The position numbers and the translations under genes are program-made. The notes below the pieces were generated by a model. That model saw only the letters and a list, made by a program, of their open reading frames with translations. It was not told the DNA's origin and ran no database searches. From contig NZ_BAAAOH010000001.1 of assembly GCF_039530225.1 (NCBI RefSeq), positions 2,728,001 through 2,792,000 of the forward strand: DNA of 64,000 nt. Direction: 5' to 3'. Of the stretch, positions 12,753-20,133 are shown piece by piece (position 1 is the first letter of the stretch; each line of letters opens with the position of its first letter). The DNA comes from Microbacterium pumilum. Its GTDB lineage: Bacteria > Actinomycetota > Actinomycetes > Actinomycetales > Microbacteriaceae.

Positions 12753-13258
12753 GCGTCGCTTCCCGTCTGGGTAGGGATCAGGATGCCGGCCATGGCATCG
12801 GCGAGAGCCTTGGCCGAGACATCCTGGGGTCGGAAGTAGGAGTCGACGACCGTCTGGGCGTCGGTTCGCCAGGTCACACGTGTCAGGCCGCCGGCCTCGA
12901 CGACACGGTCGATGACCACGGTCGACTGACCGACGTCCACGATCCGGTCGGCGGTCAGCACGATGCGTGGCTGCCCGGTCAGATCGATCGCGATCCCGGC
13001 GTCGGAGACCGTGATGCCGGCGCGGCTGCGGAAGGCGAGACCAGGCGCGGCGATCCGCTCGAGGGGCAGCTCGTGCTTCGTGGTCGCGACGTAGAGGGTC
13101 TCGAAGGTCGCGATGACCGATGCGGCCGCGGGCAGCTCGGTCGGGTGCACGAGGGCGCCCGCGTCGCGCTTCGTGTGCCGCCGCCACGCCCAGGCGATGA
13201 CGCCGATCAGCACCACGGCGGCCGCGATCATGACCGCGAGAGCACCCTGCTGGGTCAT
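12749..13258 (-). CDS. Membrane-anchored protein of the pyrimidine operon (PH-like domain)
   Basis: 169 residues of unknown function. One N-terminal transmembrane helix (about 5-27) is followed by a basic stretch (RRHTKR) and then a soluble beta-rich domain of about 130 residues. The topology suggests a single-pass protein with a cytoplasmic domain; I read it as PH-like (bacterial PH) with low confidence. It overlaps pyrC upstream and carA downstream, each by ATGA, so it is made in step with the pathway enzymes. Genes of this kind are common between pyrC and carA in related actinobacteria; the role is not known to me. Confidence 0.8.
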   Translation of the reverse strand: MTQQGALAVMIAAAVVLIGVIAWAWRRHTKRDAGALVHPTELPAAASVIATFETLYVATTKHELPLERIAAPGLAFRSRAGITVSDAGIAIDLTGQPRIVLTADRIVDVGQSTVVIDRVVEAGGLTRVTWRTDAQTVVDSYFRPQDVSAKALADAMAGILIPTQTGSDA

Positions 13259-14565
13259 GCGCGCACCCCCGGAGAGTCGAGCAGGGTGCCGTCGGCGACC
13301 GTGGGGACGCCGTGGTGCAGCGTCCAGCGCACCTCTCCCGGGAGTTCCCGACCGAGGTAGGGCGAGTTCACGCTGCGTCCCCGAAGGTCTCCGGTCGTGA
13401 ACGCTCGGACGGGCTCGGGGTCGTAGAAGGTGAGGGATGCCGGCTGTCCCTCGGTGAGCGGCGTGCCGTGGCTCGTCAGCCGCCCGATGCGCGCGGGCTC
13501 GCGCGACATCACCCGTGCGACATCGCCCCAGGTCATCAGGCCGGTGTCGACCATCGCCGACTGCACCACGCGCAGCGCGCTCTCGAGACCGACCATGCCG
13601 TTCGCCGCGGCGTGCCACTCGCACGACTTCGCCTCGGCAGGATGCGGCGCGTGGTCGGTGGCGACGATGTCGATCGTGCCGTCCGCGAGTCCCTCGCGCA
13701 CCGCGAGCACGTCCTCGTCGCGGCGGAGCGGCGGGTTGACCTTGAAGCGCGCGTCGTAGCCCCGCGCGAGCTCGTCGGTGAGCAGCAGGTGGTGCGGGGT
13801 GACCTCGGCGGTCACGTCGACCCCGCGCCGCTTCGCCCATCGGATGATCTCGACCGATCCGGCCGTCGACAGGTGGCACACATGGAGGCGGGAGCCGACG
13901 TGCTCGGCGAGCAGCACGTCTCGCGCGATGATCGACTCCTCGGCGACGGCAGGCCAGCCGGCGAGACCGAGCTCTGCCGAGACGGCGCCCTCGTTCATCT
14001 GCGCGCCTTCGGTGAGGCGCGGGTCCTGCGCGTGCTGGGCGATCACGCCGTCGAACGCCTTCACGTACTCCAGCGCTCGCCGCATGATCAGCGGATCCCA
14101 CACGCAGAAGCCGTCGTCGCTGAAGACCCGCACGCGGGCCCGAGAGTCGGCCATCGCACCGAGCTCGGCGAGGCGCTCGCCCTTCTGTCCTACGGTCACG
14201 GCGCCGATGGGCTGCACCGTGACGAAGCCCGCGGCCTCGCCGAGGGCGAGCTCCTGCTCGACGACGCCCGCTGTGTCGGCCACGGGCGACGTGTTGGGCA
14301 TCGCGAAGACCGCCGAATATCCTCCGGCGGCGGCTGCGCGAGATCCGGTCAGGATGGTCTCGGATGCCTCGTACCCGGGCTCGCGCAGGTGGGTGTGCAG
14401 GTCGACGAGGCCGGGTAGCACGACCAGCCCGGCGGCATCGACGACCGTTGCGCCGGCGCGGCTGAGGCCGTGGCCGACATCTGCGATCAGACCGTCTGCG
14501 ACGATGACGTCGGCGGGCGTGGAGCCTTCGAGCCGTGCCCCGCGGAAGAGGAGAACCTCGCTCAT
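13255..14565 (-). CDS. pyrC: Dihydroorotase
   Basis: Cyclises carbamoyl aspartate to dihydroorotate. 436 residues, class I (long) type. The metal-binding motif [10 protein letters not shown] is at 55-64, FAMPNT follows near 90, and the second metal motif ATDHAPH is near residue 305. ATG at 14565 overlaps the pyrB stop as ATGA, and its own stop overlaps the next ATG in the same way. Confidence 0.96.
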   Translation of the reverse strand: MSEVLLFRGARLEGSTPADVIVADGLIADVGHGLSRAGATVVDAAGLVVLPGLVDLHTHLREPGYEASETILTGSRAAAAGGYSAVFAMPNTSPVADTAGVVEQELALGEAAGFVTVQPIGAVTVGQKGERLAELGAMADSRARVRVFSDDGFCVWDPLIMRRALEYVKAFDGVIAQHAQDPRLTEGAQMNEGAVSAELGLAGWPAVAEESIIARDVLLAEHVGSRLHVCHLSTAGSVEIIRWAKRRGVDVTAEVTPHHLLLTDELARGYDARFKVNPPLRRDEDVLAVREGLADGTIDIVATDHAPHPAEAKSCEWHAAANGMVGLESALRVVQSAMVDTGLMTWGDVARVMSREPARIGRLTSHGTPLTEGQPASLTFYDPEPVRAFTTGDLRGRSVNSPYLGRELPGEVRWTLHHGVPTVADGTLLDSPGVRA

Positions 14566-15548
14566 CGGACGTCCTTCCCCTGGGTGCGCACCGTCGTGTG
14601 CTCGTTCGGCTCCGCGCCTGCCAGCAGCAGGTAGAGCGCTGCCATGCGCACCGAGACGCCGTTCGCGACCTGCTCGAGCACCGTCGAGCGGGCCGAGTCC
14701 GCGGCCTCGGCCGAGATCTCGAGGCCCCGGTTCATGGGTCCCGGATGCATGACCATGCTATCGGCCCCGAGTGCGGCGAGCCGTCGCGCATCGAGCCCCC
14801 AGCGCCGGGAATACTCCCGTTCAGTCGGGAAATACGCGGCGCCCATCCGCTCGAGCTGAATGCGCAGCATCATCAGCGCGTCGGGGCCCTCGGCGATGGC
14901 CTCGTCCAGGTCGTAATGCACCTGCACCGGCCACGCTGAGATGTCGTGAGGGATCAGCGTGGGCGGGGCGACGAGTGTCACCCGGGCGCCCAGCGTATCG
15001 AGCAGCCACACGTTCGACCTGGCGACGCGAGAGTGGAGGATGTCGCCCACGATCGTCACGGTCAGTCCGGCGAGATCGCGCCCGCGACTGTCGGCTCCGA
15101 AGCTCCGCTTGCGGATCGTGTAGGCGTCGAGCAGTGCCTGGGTGGGATGCTCGTGCGTGCCGTCGCCGGCATTCACCACGCCGGCCGTGATCCATCCGCT
15201 CGTGGCGAGCGTGCGCGGAGCGCCGGACGCACCGTGACGGATGACGACGGCATCCGCCCCCATCGCCTGCAGCGTCTGCGCGGTGTCCTGCAGGGACTCG
15301 CCCTTCGAGACGCTCGAGCCCTTGGCCGAGAAGTTGATCACATCGGCGCTCAACCGCTTGGCGGCGGCCTCGAACGAGATGCGGGTGCGGGTCGAATCCT
15401 CGAAGAACAGGTTCACGACGGTCTTGCCCCGCAGCGTCGGCAGCTTCTTCACCTCACGCTGCTGCGTGTCGGCCATGTCTTCCGCGACGTCGAGGATGCG
15501 GAGCGCATCCTCGCGGCTGAGAGTCTTCGTGTCGAGCAGATGCCTCAT
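14562..15548 (-). CDS. pyrB: Aspartate carbamoyltransferase catalytic chain
   Basis: Condenses carbamoyl phosphate and aspartate. 328 residues. Carbamoyl-phosphate binding motif STRTRISFE at 52-60, HPTQALLD near 137 and the C-terminal HPGPMNRG are present. No pyrI regulatory chain is seen nearby. ATG at 15548 overlaps the pyrR stop as ATGA. Confidence 0.96.
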   Translation of the reverse strand: MRHLLDTKTLSREDALRILDVAEDMADTQQREVKKLPTLRGKTVVNLFFEDSTRTRISFEAAAKRLSADVINFSAKGSSVSKGESLQDTAQTLQAMGADAVVIRHGASGAPRTLATSGWITAGVVNAGDGTHEHPTQALLDAYTIRKRSFGADSRGRDLAGLTVTIVGDILHSRVARSNVWLLDTLGARVTLVAPPTLIPHDISAWPVQVHYDLDEAIAEGPDALMMLRIQLERMGAAYFPTEREYSRRWGLDARRLAALGADSMVMHPGPMNRGLEISAEAADSARSTVLEQVANGVSVRMAALYLLLAGAEPNEHTTVRTQGKDVR

Positions 15549-16075
15549 GATTCGATCGTCACCTCATCGATGCCGTCGACATCGGCGAGTCGCACGTTGA
15601 CGCGCTCGTCCGGGGCGCTCGGCAGGTTCTTGCCCACGAAGTCGGGCCGGATCGGCAGTTCGCGGTGTCCGCGGTCGACGAGTGTGGCCAGACGCACGGC
15701 GGCCGGGCGACCGATGTCCTGCAGTGCATCGAGGGCTGAGCGGATGCTGCGCCCGGAGTACAGCACATCGTCCACGAGGACGACGACCTTGCCGTCGATT
15801 CCGCCCGCGGGGATCTGCGTCGGCTGGGGCGTCCTGGTCGGCTTCCGACGCAGGTCGTCGCGGTACATCGTGACGTCCAGTGCTCCGACCGGAACACTCG
15901 CTCCTGCGAACTCGGCGATGAGGGCGGCGATGCGGTGCGCGAGAGCGACACCTCGGGTCGGGATGCCGAGAAGCACGAGGCCCTCGGGACCCTTGTTGGA
16001 CTCGAGGATCTCGTGGGAGATCCGAGTCAGGGCCCGGGCGATGTCCGCTTCGTGAAGCACGGTGCGCGTGCTCAT
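15545..16075 (-). CDS. pyrR: Pyrimidine regulatory protein PyrR
   Basis: Uridine nucleotide-sensing RNA-binding regulator of pyr mRNA, often with weak uracil phosphoribosyltransferase activity. 176 residues; the PRPP loop [10 protein letters not shown] is at 101-110. I chose ATG 16075: it has AAGGGAG seven bases upstream and gives the usual N-terminus ([18 protein letters not shown]). A 50-residue upstream extension has no homology. It heads the operon, and a PyrR-binding hairpin sits just before its Shine-Dalgarno sequence, so it should control its own operon. Confidence 0.95.
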   Translation of the reverse strand: MSTRTVLHEADIARALTRISHEILESNKGPEGLVLLGIPTRGVALAHRIAALIAEFAGASVPVGALDVTMYRDDLRRKPTRTPQPTQIPAGGIDGKVVVLVDDVLYSGRSIRSALDALQDIGRPAAVRLATLVDRGHRELPIRPDFVGKNLPSAPDERVNVRLADVDGIDEVTIES

Positions 16076-16087
16076 CTGCGCTCCCTT

Positions 16088-16107
16088 CTCCGCCTCACAG
16101 GACGGGG
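16088..16107 (-). promoter_or_regulatory. PyrR-binding RNA hairpin in pyr leader
   Basis: On the minus strand the leader contains CCGTCCTGTGAGGCGG. It folds as a 5-bp stem (CCGUC with GGCGG) capped by CUGUGA and matches the conserved PyrR-binding pattern UCCNGNGAGG. The pyrR Shine-Dalgarno sequence begins right after the stem, so PyrR binding could block ribosome access, as reported for mycobacterial pyr leaders. No terminator/antiterminator pair is evident. Confidence 0.75.
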
Positions 16108-16130
16108 TTAAAGGTTGCTGTGGTGATTCG

Positions 16131-16136
16131 AGTCTA
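16131..16136 (-). promoter_or_regulatory. Candidate -10 box of the pyr operon
   Basis: TAGACT on the minus strand would start the transcript near 16124 and give a leader of about 48 bases that contains the PyrR hairpin. I see no convincing -35 hexamer. Confidence 0.45.
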
Positions 16137-16175
16137 GTCGTTCCCGTCCGCGCCATATGCCGAGGCGATCGACGA

Positions 16176-16212
16176 TTGACACCTAGCGTCACTAGGCCTA
16201 GCATCACTAGGT
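16176..16212 (+). promoter_or_regulatory. padR promoter inside two tandem palindromic operators
   Basis: A -35 box TTGACA (16176-16181) and -10 box TAGCAT (16199-16204) are 17 bases apart. Overlying them are two abutting copies of CCTAG-N5-CTAGG (16182-16196 and 16197-16211), with N5 ending TCA in both. The second copy ends one base before the padR ATG. The likely transcription start falls at or just before that ATG, so the mRNA would be leaderless and repressor binding would cover the promoter. Confidence 0.72.
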
Positions 16213-16551
16213 ATGAAGAGCGAAGCACTCAAGGGCCACCTCGATCTGCTCGTGCTGGCGGTCGTCTCGAGCGGTCCGATCCACGGCTACGGCGTCATCG
16301 AGGGTCTGCGAGCCCGCAGCGACGGATCTTTCGACCTCGCAGAGGGCACGGTGTACCCGGTCCTGCATCGGCTGGAACGAGCAGGGATGCTCGACCACGA
16401 GTGGTCGGAGGCCTCCGGTCGCCGTCGCAAGCTCTATCGACTCACCCCCACCGGCTCGGCGAAACTCGTCGAGCAGCATCGCGGCTGGCGCGAGTTCACT
16501 GAAGCCGTCGATTCCGTTCTGAGGGGGCGGCCATGGCCGGAGACAGCCTGA
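16213..16551 (+). CDS. PadR-family transcriptional regulator
   Basis: DNA-binding repressor of 112 residues, almost only the winged-helix domain: [20 protein letters not shown], the recognition region [17 protein letters not shown] and the wing [10 protein letters not shown]. Short PadR proteins of this type usually dimerise and repress the operon they sit in. ATG at 16213 has no Shine-Dalgarno sequence but a promoter placed for a leaderless message. It overlaps the next gene by 19 bases, so regulator and membrane partner are co-expressed. The tandem palindromes directly upstream are the probable binding sites. Confidence 0.92.
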   Translation: MKSEALKGHLDLLVLAVVSSGPIHGYGVIEGLRARSDGSFDLAEGTVYPVLHRLERAGMLDHEWSEASGRRRKLYRLTPTGSAKLVEQHRGWREFTEAVDSVLRGRPWPETA

Positions 16552-17354
16552 TCGAGCGCTATCTGGCGTCGCTCGACAACCAGCTGGCGAGCCGCAAGGA
16601 CCGTGCCGACCTCGTCGCCGAAGTGGGTGATCACCTCTACAGCGCGGCTGAGCACTGGCAGGCGACGGGGATCGATGGGACGGATGCCGAGCGTCGTGCG
16701 CTTCAGCAGTTCGGAAGGACGGACATCGCGGCATCGCTCGTCACCGTAATGCCCGCCGAGAGCACGAAGGGGGCCATCTTCTTCTCACGTCACCTCGGCG
16801 CCCTCGCCGCGGCGACATCTGCGCTCTGGCTCGTCGTCGGTCTGGTCGGCCTGTACGGCCGGATCGAGTTCCACGGCTTCTCCTGGCCCGAGGGCATGGC
16901 AATCGTCGCTGTGCTGGCGATCTCTTCGGCGGTGCTCTCGACCACGGCGACGCTGATCGCACTGAACATCCGAGCCGTCGGGGAGGTCGATGACGCCGCC
17001 CGCGCGATCGGTCTGATCGGAATCGTCGCGTCGTTCATGGCGCTCACCATGCCGTGGCTCGCCGTCTTGTGGGCATCGCTGTTCACCCTGACCCTGGTAT
17101 GGACCTTCGCACGCACCTGGCGCACCCGAGCAGGTTCCCGGGCGTCGATGCTGGTGGTGATGGTCGTGCTCCTGGCGATAACCGCCGCCATCTTCGTCGT
17201 GCCGATCGTCAGCGGTGCTGTCGGCGGCATCCCGAGCGACCCGGTCGTGCTGATCCTCTTCTTCGCAGGGGCCGTCGTCCTCACTGTGGGCTTCGCCGAC
17301 ATCGCTGCGCGGACGGCCTATCGCTCGGCGCGCGCACGGGCCCTCATCGCATGA
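16533..17354 (+). CDS. PadR-partner membrane protein with N-terminal HAAS/DUF1700-like domain
   Basis: 273 residues. The N-terminal 75 residues are a helical cytoplasmic domain ([20 protein letters not shown], then DAERRALQQFGRTDIAASL), as in the membrane proteins often coupled to PadR regulators. About five hydrophobic segments follow (88-108, 120-146, 158-194 probably as two, 204-226, 235-257). The family link is by pattern and the function is unknown; envelope-stress or transport sensing are guesses. It overlaps padR by 19 bases and is followed at 10 bases by a small ORF. Confidence 0.85.
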   Translation: MAGDSLIERYLASLDNQLASRKDRADLVAEVGDHLYSAAEHWQATGIDGTDAERRALQQFGRTDIAASLVTVMPAESTKGAIFFSRHLGALAAATSALWLVVGLVGLYGRIEFHGFSWPEGMAIVAVLAISSAVLSTTATLIALNIRAVGEVDDAARAIGLIGIVASFMALTMPWLAVLWASLFTLTLVWTFARTWRTRAGSRASMLVVMVVLLAITAAIFVVPIVSGAVGGIPSDPVVLILFFAGAVVLTVGFADIAARTAYRSARARALIA

Positions 17355-17364
17355 GGAGGACGCG

Positions 17365-17544
17365 ATGCCGATCGAGGATCTGCTCAGCGGGGATCGCCTC
17401 GCTGACTTGATCGACGCCTGCATCGCGGGTTCTCAGATCGCCCTTGCGACCGCCGTACTGATGCTTCAGAGCGACCACATCGACCTTGAGAAGCTGCGAC
17501 ACGCACTCCGGCGGCTGAGGATCGGCTTGCGCGTGAACCGCTGA
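17365..17544 (+). CDS. Small ORF of 59 residues, third gene of the PadR operon
   Basis: ATG at 17365 is preceded by GAGGAGG six to eleven bases upstream, and that SD overlaps the stop of the membrane-protein gene. The protein begins MPIEDLLSGDRLADLID, has a weakly hydrophobic middle (about 20-34) and a basic C-terminus with HALRRLRIGLRVNR. I do not recognise a family. The strong ribosome site and tight spacing argue that it is translated with the operon. It ends 16 bases before the convergent stop of the next gene. Confidence 0.65.
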   Translation: MPIEDLLSGDRLADLIDACIAGSQIALATAVLMLQSDHIDLEKLRHALRRLRIGLRVNR

Positions 17545-17560
17545 CCCCGTGGCGGCGAAT

Positions 17561-19138
17561 TCACACCGCAGCGGGAGCCGTAGCTCCCTGAGCGAGCGCG
17601 GTTTCGACGTCGTGCGAGCGGATCGGGTGCCCCTGCGACGTCAGGCACTTGCCAGAGGTGAGATCCCAGCTCCAGTCGTGCAGCGAGCAGGTGAGCACGC
17701 CGTCCTCGATCTTGCCGGTCTTCGACAGGTCGGCACGCAGGTGCGGACAGCGGCGCTGGACCACCCACTCCCCCAGTTGGACGTCTTCCGAGACATCCGA
17801 CTGTTCGGCGTACCAGTTCTCGACGTACTCGATGCGGTCGCGTGACAGGCACTTCATGAAGGTGTAGATGAACTCGTTGAACTTGCCGACGCGTCCCGCG
17901 CCGAACTGCATCGACAGGAAGATCGAGTTCGACCAGTCGATCTCGTGATCGCGGATGTTCGTCGAGACGAGGTCCGCCGGGATGGTGAACCAGTACCCGG
18001 TCTCCTCTCCCGCGTACTCGCGAACCTTGGCCTTGGGAAAGTCGACCACCATGTCGAGCTCGCCGATCGTGTAGCGGACCGGCCCACCGACACCTTCTCG
18101 GAAGATCCTGCCGCGACGCAGCAGCGGCTCCCACCACTCCTTGATCGCGGCGAGCATCTCGTCCGGGGCGAGCACCGGAGGGCGGGATGCCTCCTCCGCA
18201 CGGATCTCGTCCTGCCGCGTGTCGCGCTGCTCGGCGAGGTACGCCCACTTGTCGTCGAAGATCCGGTCGATCTCGGCATCCGTATACAGCGTCTGGGTGA
18301 CAGCGAGTTCGCCGCCGCTGAGCTCGACGACCGTGCCGGGAAGGAACTCGTAGCCCTTCTGCTCGGGCCGGTGCTCCTTCATGTGCGCGAGGAACTCCCG
18401 CTGATCGGTGAAGATCGCGTCATTGTCGAGTCCCTGCCCGTTGTACTTGAACAGCTCCTCGCGCAGGAACATCGGCGGCCCGGCCATCGGGAAGACGTGG
18501 GGGGCATCCACCTTCTCGATGTAGTACATGGCTCGCTTGTTCTGCGCGTCACGCTTGAGCCTCGCGAAGTTCTGCTTCGCGTCCTGCGGCAGGTCGTAGA
18601 CCATCGGCCACCAGATCGCGCCCGACACCTGCGTGAAGTACGCCTCCGGCTTCGAGAACGACAGCAGCTTCTCAAGGTCGAGCGGATGCGAGTCGTTCTG
18701 GTTCAGGATGCTGGCGGTGCCGTCGTCGACCGACAGCGACGAGTCGCCGATCGGGCCGTCACTCGGCGCCCGCAGCGGCGTGACCATGAGCTTCAGGTCG
18801 CCGAACTGCAGGGGCACACCCGCCTGGGTGTAGACGATGTTGTCGTAGCCGAGCTTGCGCAGATCGGTCTCGAGGTCGTCCGTCGGGTATTCCGGCAGGA
18901 GCACCTTGATGTCGGTGGGGACGTAGCGGCGCATGAGCGCGGGGTCGAAGTGATCGCGGTGCCGGTGCGAGACGTACAGGAAGTCGGCCTTGCCGAACCG
19001 CTCCCAGTCGAGGCCCCGGTTGTCGGGGAACGGGAACCACGATCCGAAGAAGGTCGGTCCGATCACCGGGTCGCAGAGGATGCTGCCGCCCGCCGTCTCG
19101 ATGAACATCCCGGCATGGCCGAGTCCCGTGATCCGCAT
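17561..19138 (-). CDS. Metallo-beta-lactamase fold hydrolase fused to a C-terminal Rieske domain
   Basis: 525 residues. The N-terminal part is a UlaG-like metallo-beta-lactamase fold, with HRHRDH at 58-63 as metal site and GHAGMFIE at the start. The C-terminal 100 residues are a Rieske [2Fe-2S] domain: CPH at 464-466 and CSLH at 484-487 give two Cys and two His ligands. The middle (about 250-420) is unassigned. The pairing resembles CMP-N-acetylneuraminate hydroxylase-type enzymes but in reversed domain order, so an oxygenase or redox role is possible. Substrate is unknown. ATG 19138 has AGGAGGGG seven bases upstream; it appears to be transcribed alone. Confidence 0.82.
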   Translation of the reverse strand: MRITGLGHAGMFIETAGGSILCDPVIGPTFFGSWFPFPDNRGLDWERFGKADFLYVSHRHRDHFDPALMRRYVPTDIKVLLPEYPTDDLETDLRKLGYDNIVYTQAGVPLQFGDLKLMVTPLRAPSDGPIGDSSLSVDDGTASILNQNDSHPLDLEKLLSFSKPEAYFTQVSGAIWWPMVYDLPQDAKQNFARLKRDAQNKRAMYYIEKVDAPHVFPMAGPPMFLREELFKYNGQGLDNDAIFTDQREFLAHMKEHRPEQKGYEFLPGTVVELSGGELAVTQTLYTDAEIDRIFDDKWAYLAEQRDTRQDEIRAEEASRPPVLAPDEMLAAIKEWWEPLLRRGRIFREGVGGPVRYTIGELDMVVDFPKAKVREYAGEETGYWFTIPADLVSTNIRDHEIDWSNSIFLSMQFGAGRVGKFNEFIYTFMKCLSRDRIEYVENWYAEQSDVSEDVQLGEWVVQRRCPHLRADLSKTGKIEDGVLTCSLHDWSWDLTSGKCLTSQGHPIRSHDVETALAQGATAPAAV

Positions 19139-19208
19139 GCAGCCCCTCCTGAGTCGTGCCCGTAAAGTCTACGTGGCGGGGGTGCCGGACCACGGATGGA
19201 GGATGGCG

Positions 19209-20132
19209 ATGCGTGCGATCGCGCGGCTCTTCACGCGGTTCAACGCGCCGCGCGCCAGTCGATGGCTGATCGCGACATGCCTGGTTCTCCTGACCGCGTG
19301 GCTCCAGGCTCACATGATCCTTGCGGCGCTGCACGATGACGGCACGACGGTACGAAGCGCGATCGCCGTCTACAACGATGATGCCGTTCGGGGTGAGGTC
19401 GCGGGCGTGGTGGACTGGGCATTCACGCAGGGCGCCACGCTCACCGGAGCGGGTGCTGCGGGCGACGAGGTGCGAGGGGCCGTCGTGACCGCGCTCGGCT
19501 CGGGCCGGATCTCCGCGCCGGTCGCCGATGCACTGGTCGGCGGACTGCTGGGACTCCGCGACGACGCGCTCGCACAGTTCGCCCAGGCGGGGCCGACGCG
19601 GCCGCTGACCCTGCAGGTAGGGCCCCTGCTGGCGGCGCTCGGCATCCCGGTCACGGCGGAAGTCGCGACGCAGCTGGGGCTGCCGGCATCCGCCGAGCTG
19701 GCCATGCCGATCGTCGATGCCAGGACCGTCGACACGCTGCGCACGCGCTATCACTGGACCGAGCTGATCGACACCTGGGCGCTTCTCGCCGCGGCGGTCC
19801 TGGGACTGGCGGGGGTCTGCCTGTCGCCGAGACCGCTTCGCACGCTCGCGATCACCATGGGCCTCGGCTGTGTGGTGTGTCTTCTCGCGATCCCGCTGTT
19901 CGGGCTCATCGAGGGGTGGCTGATCGGCGGCGGTGCGGGCCCGTGGTCGCCACTCGTGGCTCCGCTGGTGCAGTCGGCGATCGCCGAGCTGCGACCGTGG
20001 CTGTTTCCGCTCGGAGTCGCGGCCGTGGTGCTCGGTGTGGGTGGCCTCGTGGGCTGGCTGGTGCTCGATCGTCGTGCCGCTCGGGGCGACGTGCCGCCGC
20101 ATTCGGCCGAGGTCCCCGACCCGTCACCGTGA
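19209..20132 (+). CDS. Hypothetical membrane protein, four predicted helices
   Basis: 307 residues, unrecognised. A membrane helix at 18-40 is followed by an extracytoplasmic Ala-rich stretch of about 145 residues, then helices at 187-205, 211-233 and 263-286 and a short charged tail. ATG at 19209 fits GGAGG at 19198-19202 with six bases of spacing; an in-frame ATG six bases earlier is too close to that site. It is divergent from the Rieske fusion gene (70-base gap) and its stop is one base from the stop of the convergent helicase gene. Confidence 0.75.
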   Translation: MRAIARLFTRFNAPRASRWLIATCLVLLTAWLQAHMILAALHDDGTTVRSAIAVYNDDAVRGEVAGVVDWAFTQGATLTGAGAAGDEVRGAVVTALGSGRISAPVADALVGGLLGLRDDALAQFAQAGPTRPLTLQVGPLLAALGIPVTAEVATQLGLPASAELAMPIVDARTVDTLRTRYHWTELIDTWALLAAAVLGLAGVCLSPRPLRTLAITMGLGCVVCLLAIPLFGLIEGWLIGGGAGPWSPLVAPLVQSAIAELRPWLFPLGVAAVVLGVGGLVGWLVLDRRAARGDVPPHSAEVPDPSP

Positions 20133-20133
20133 G

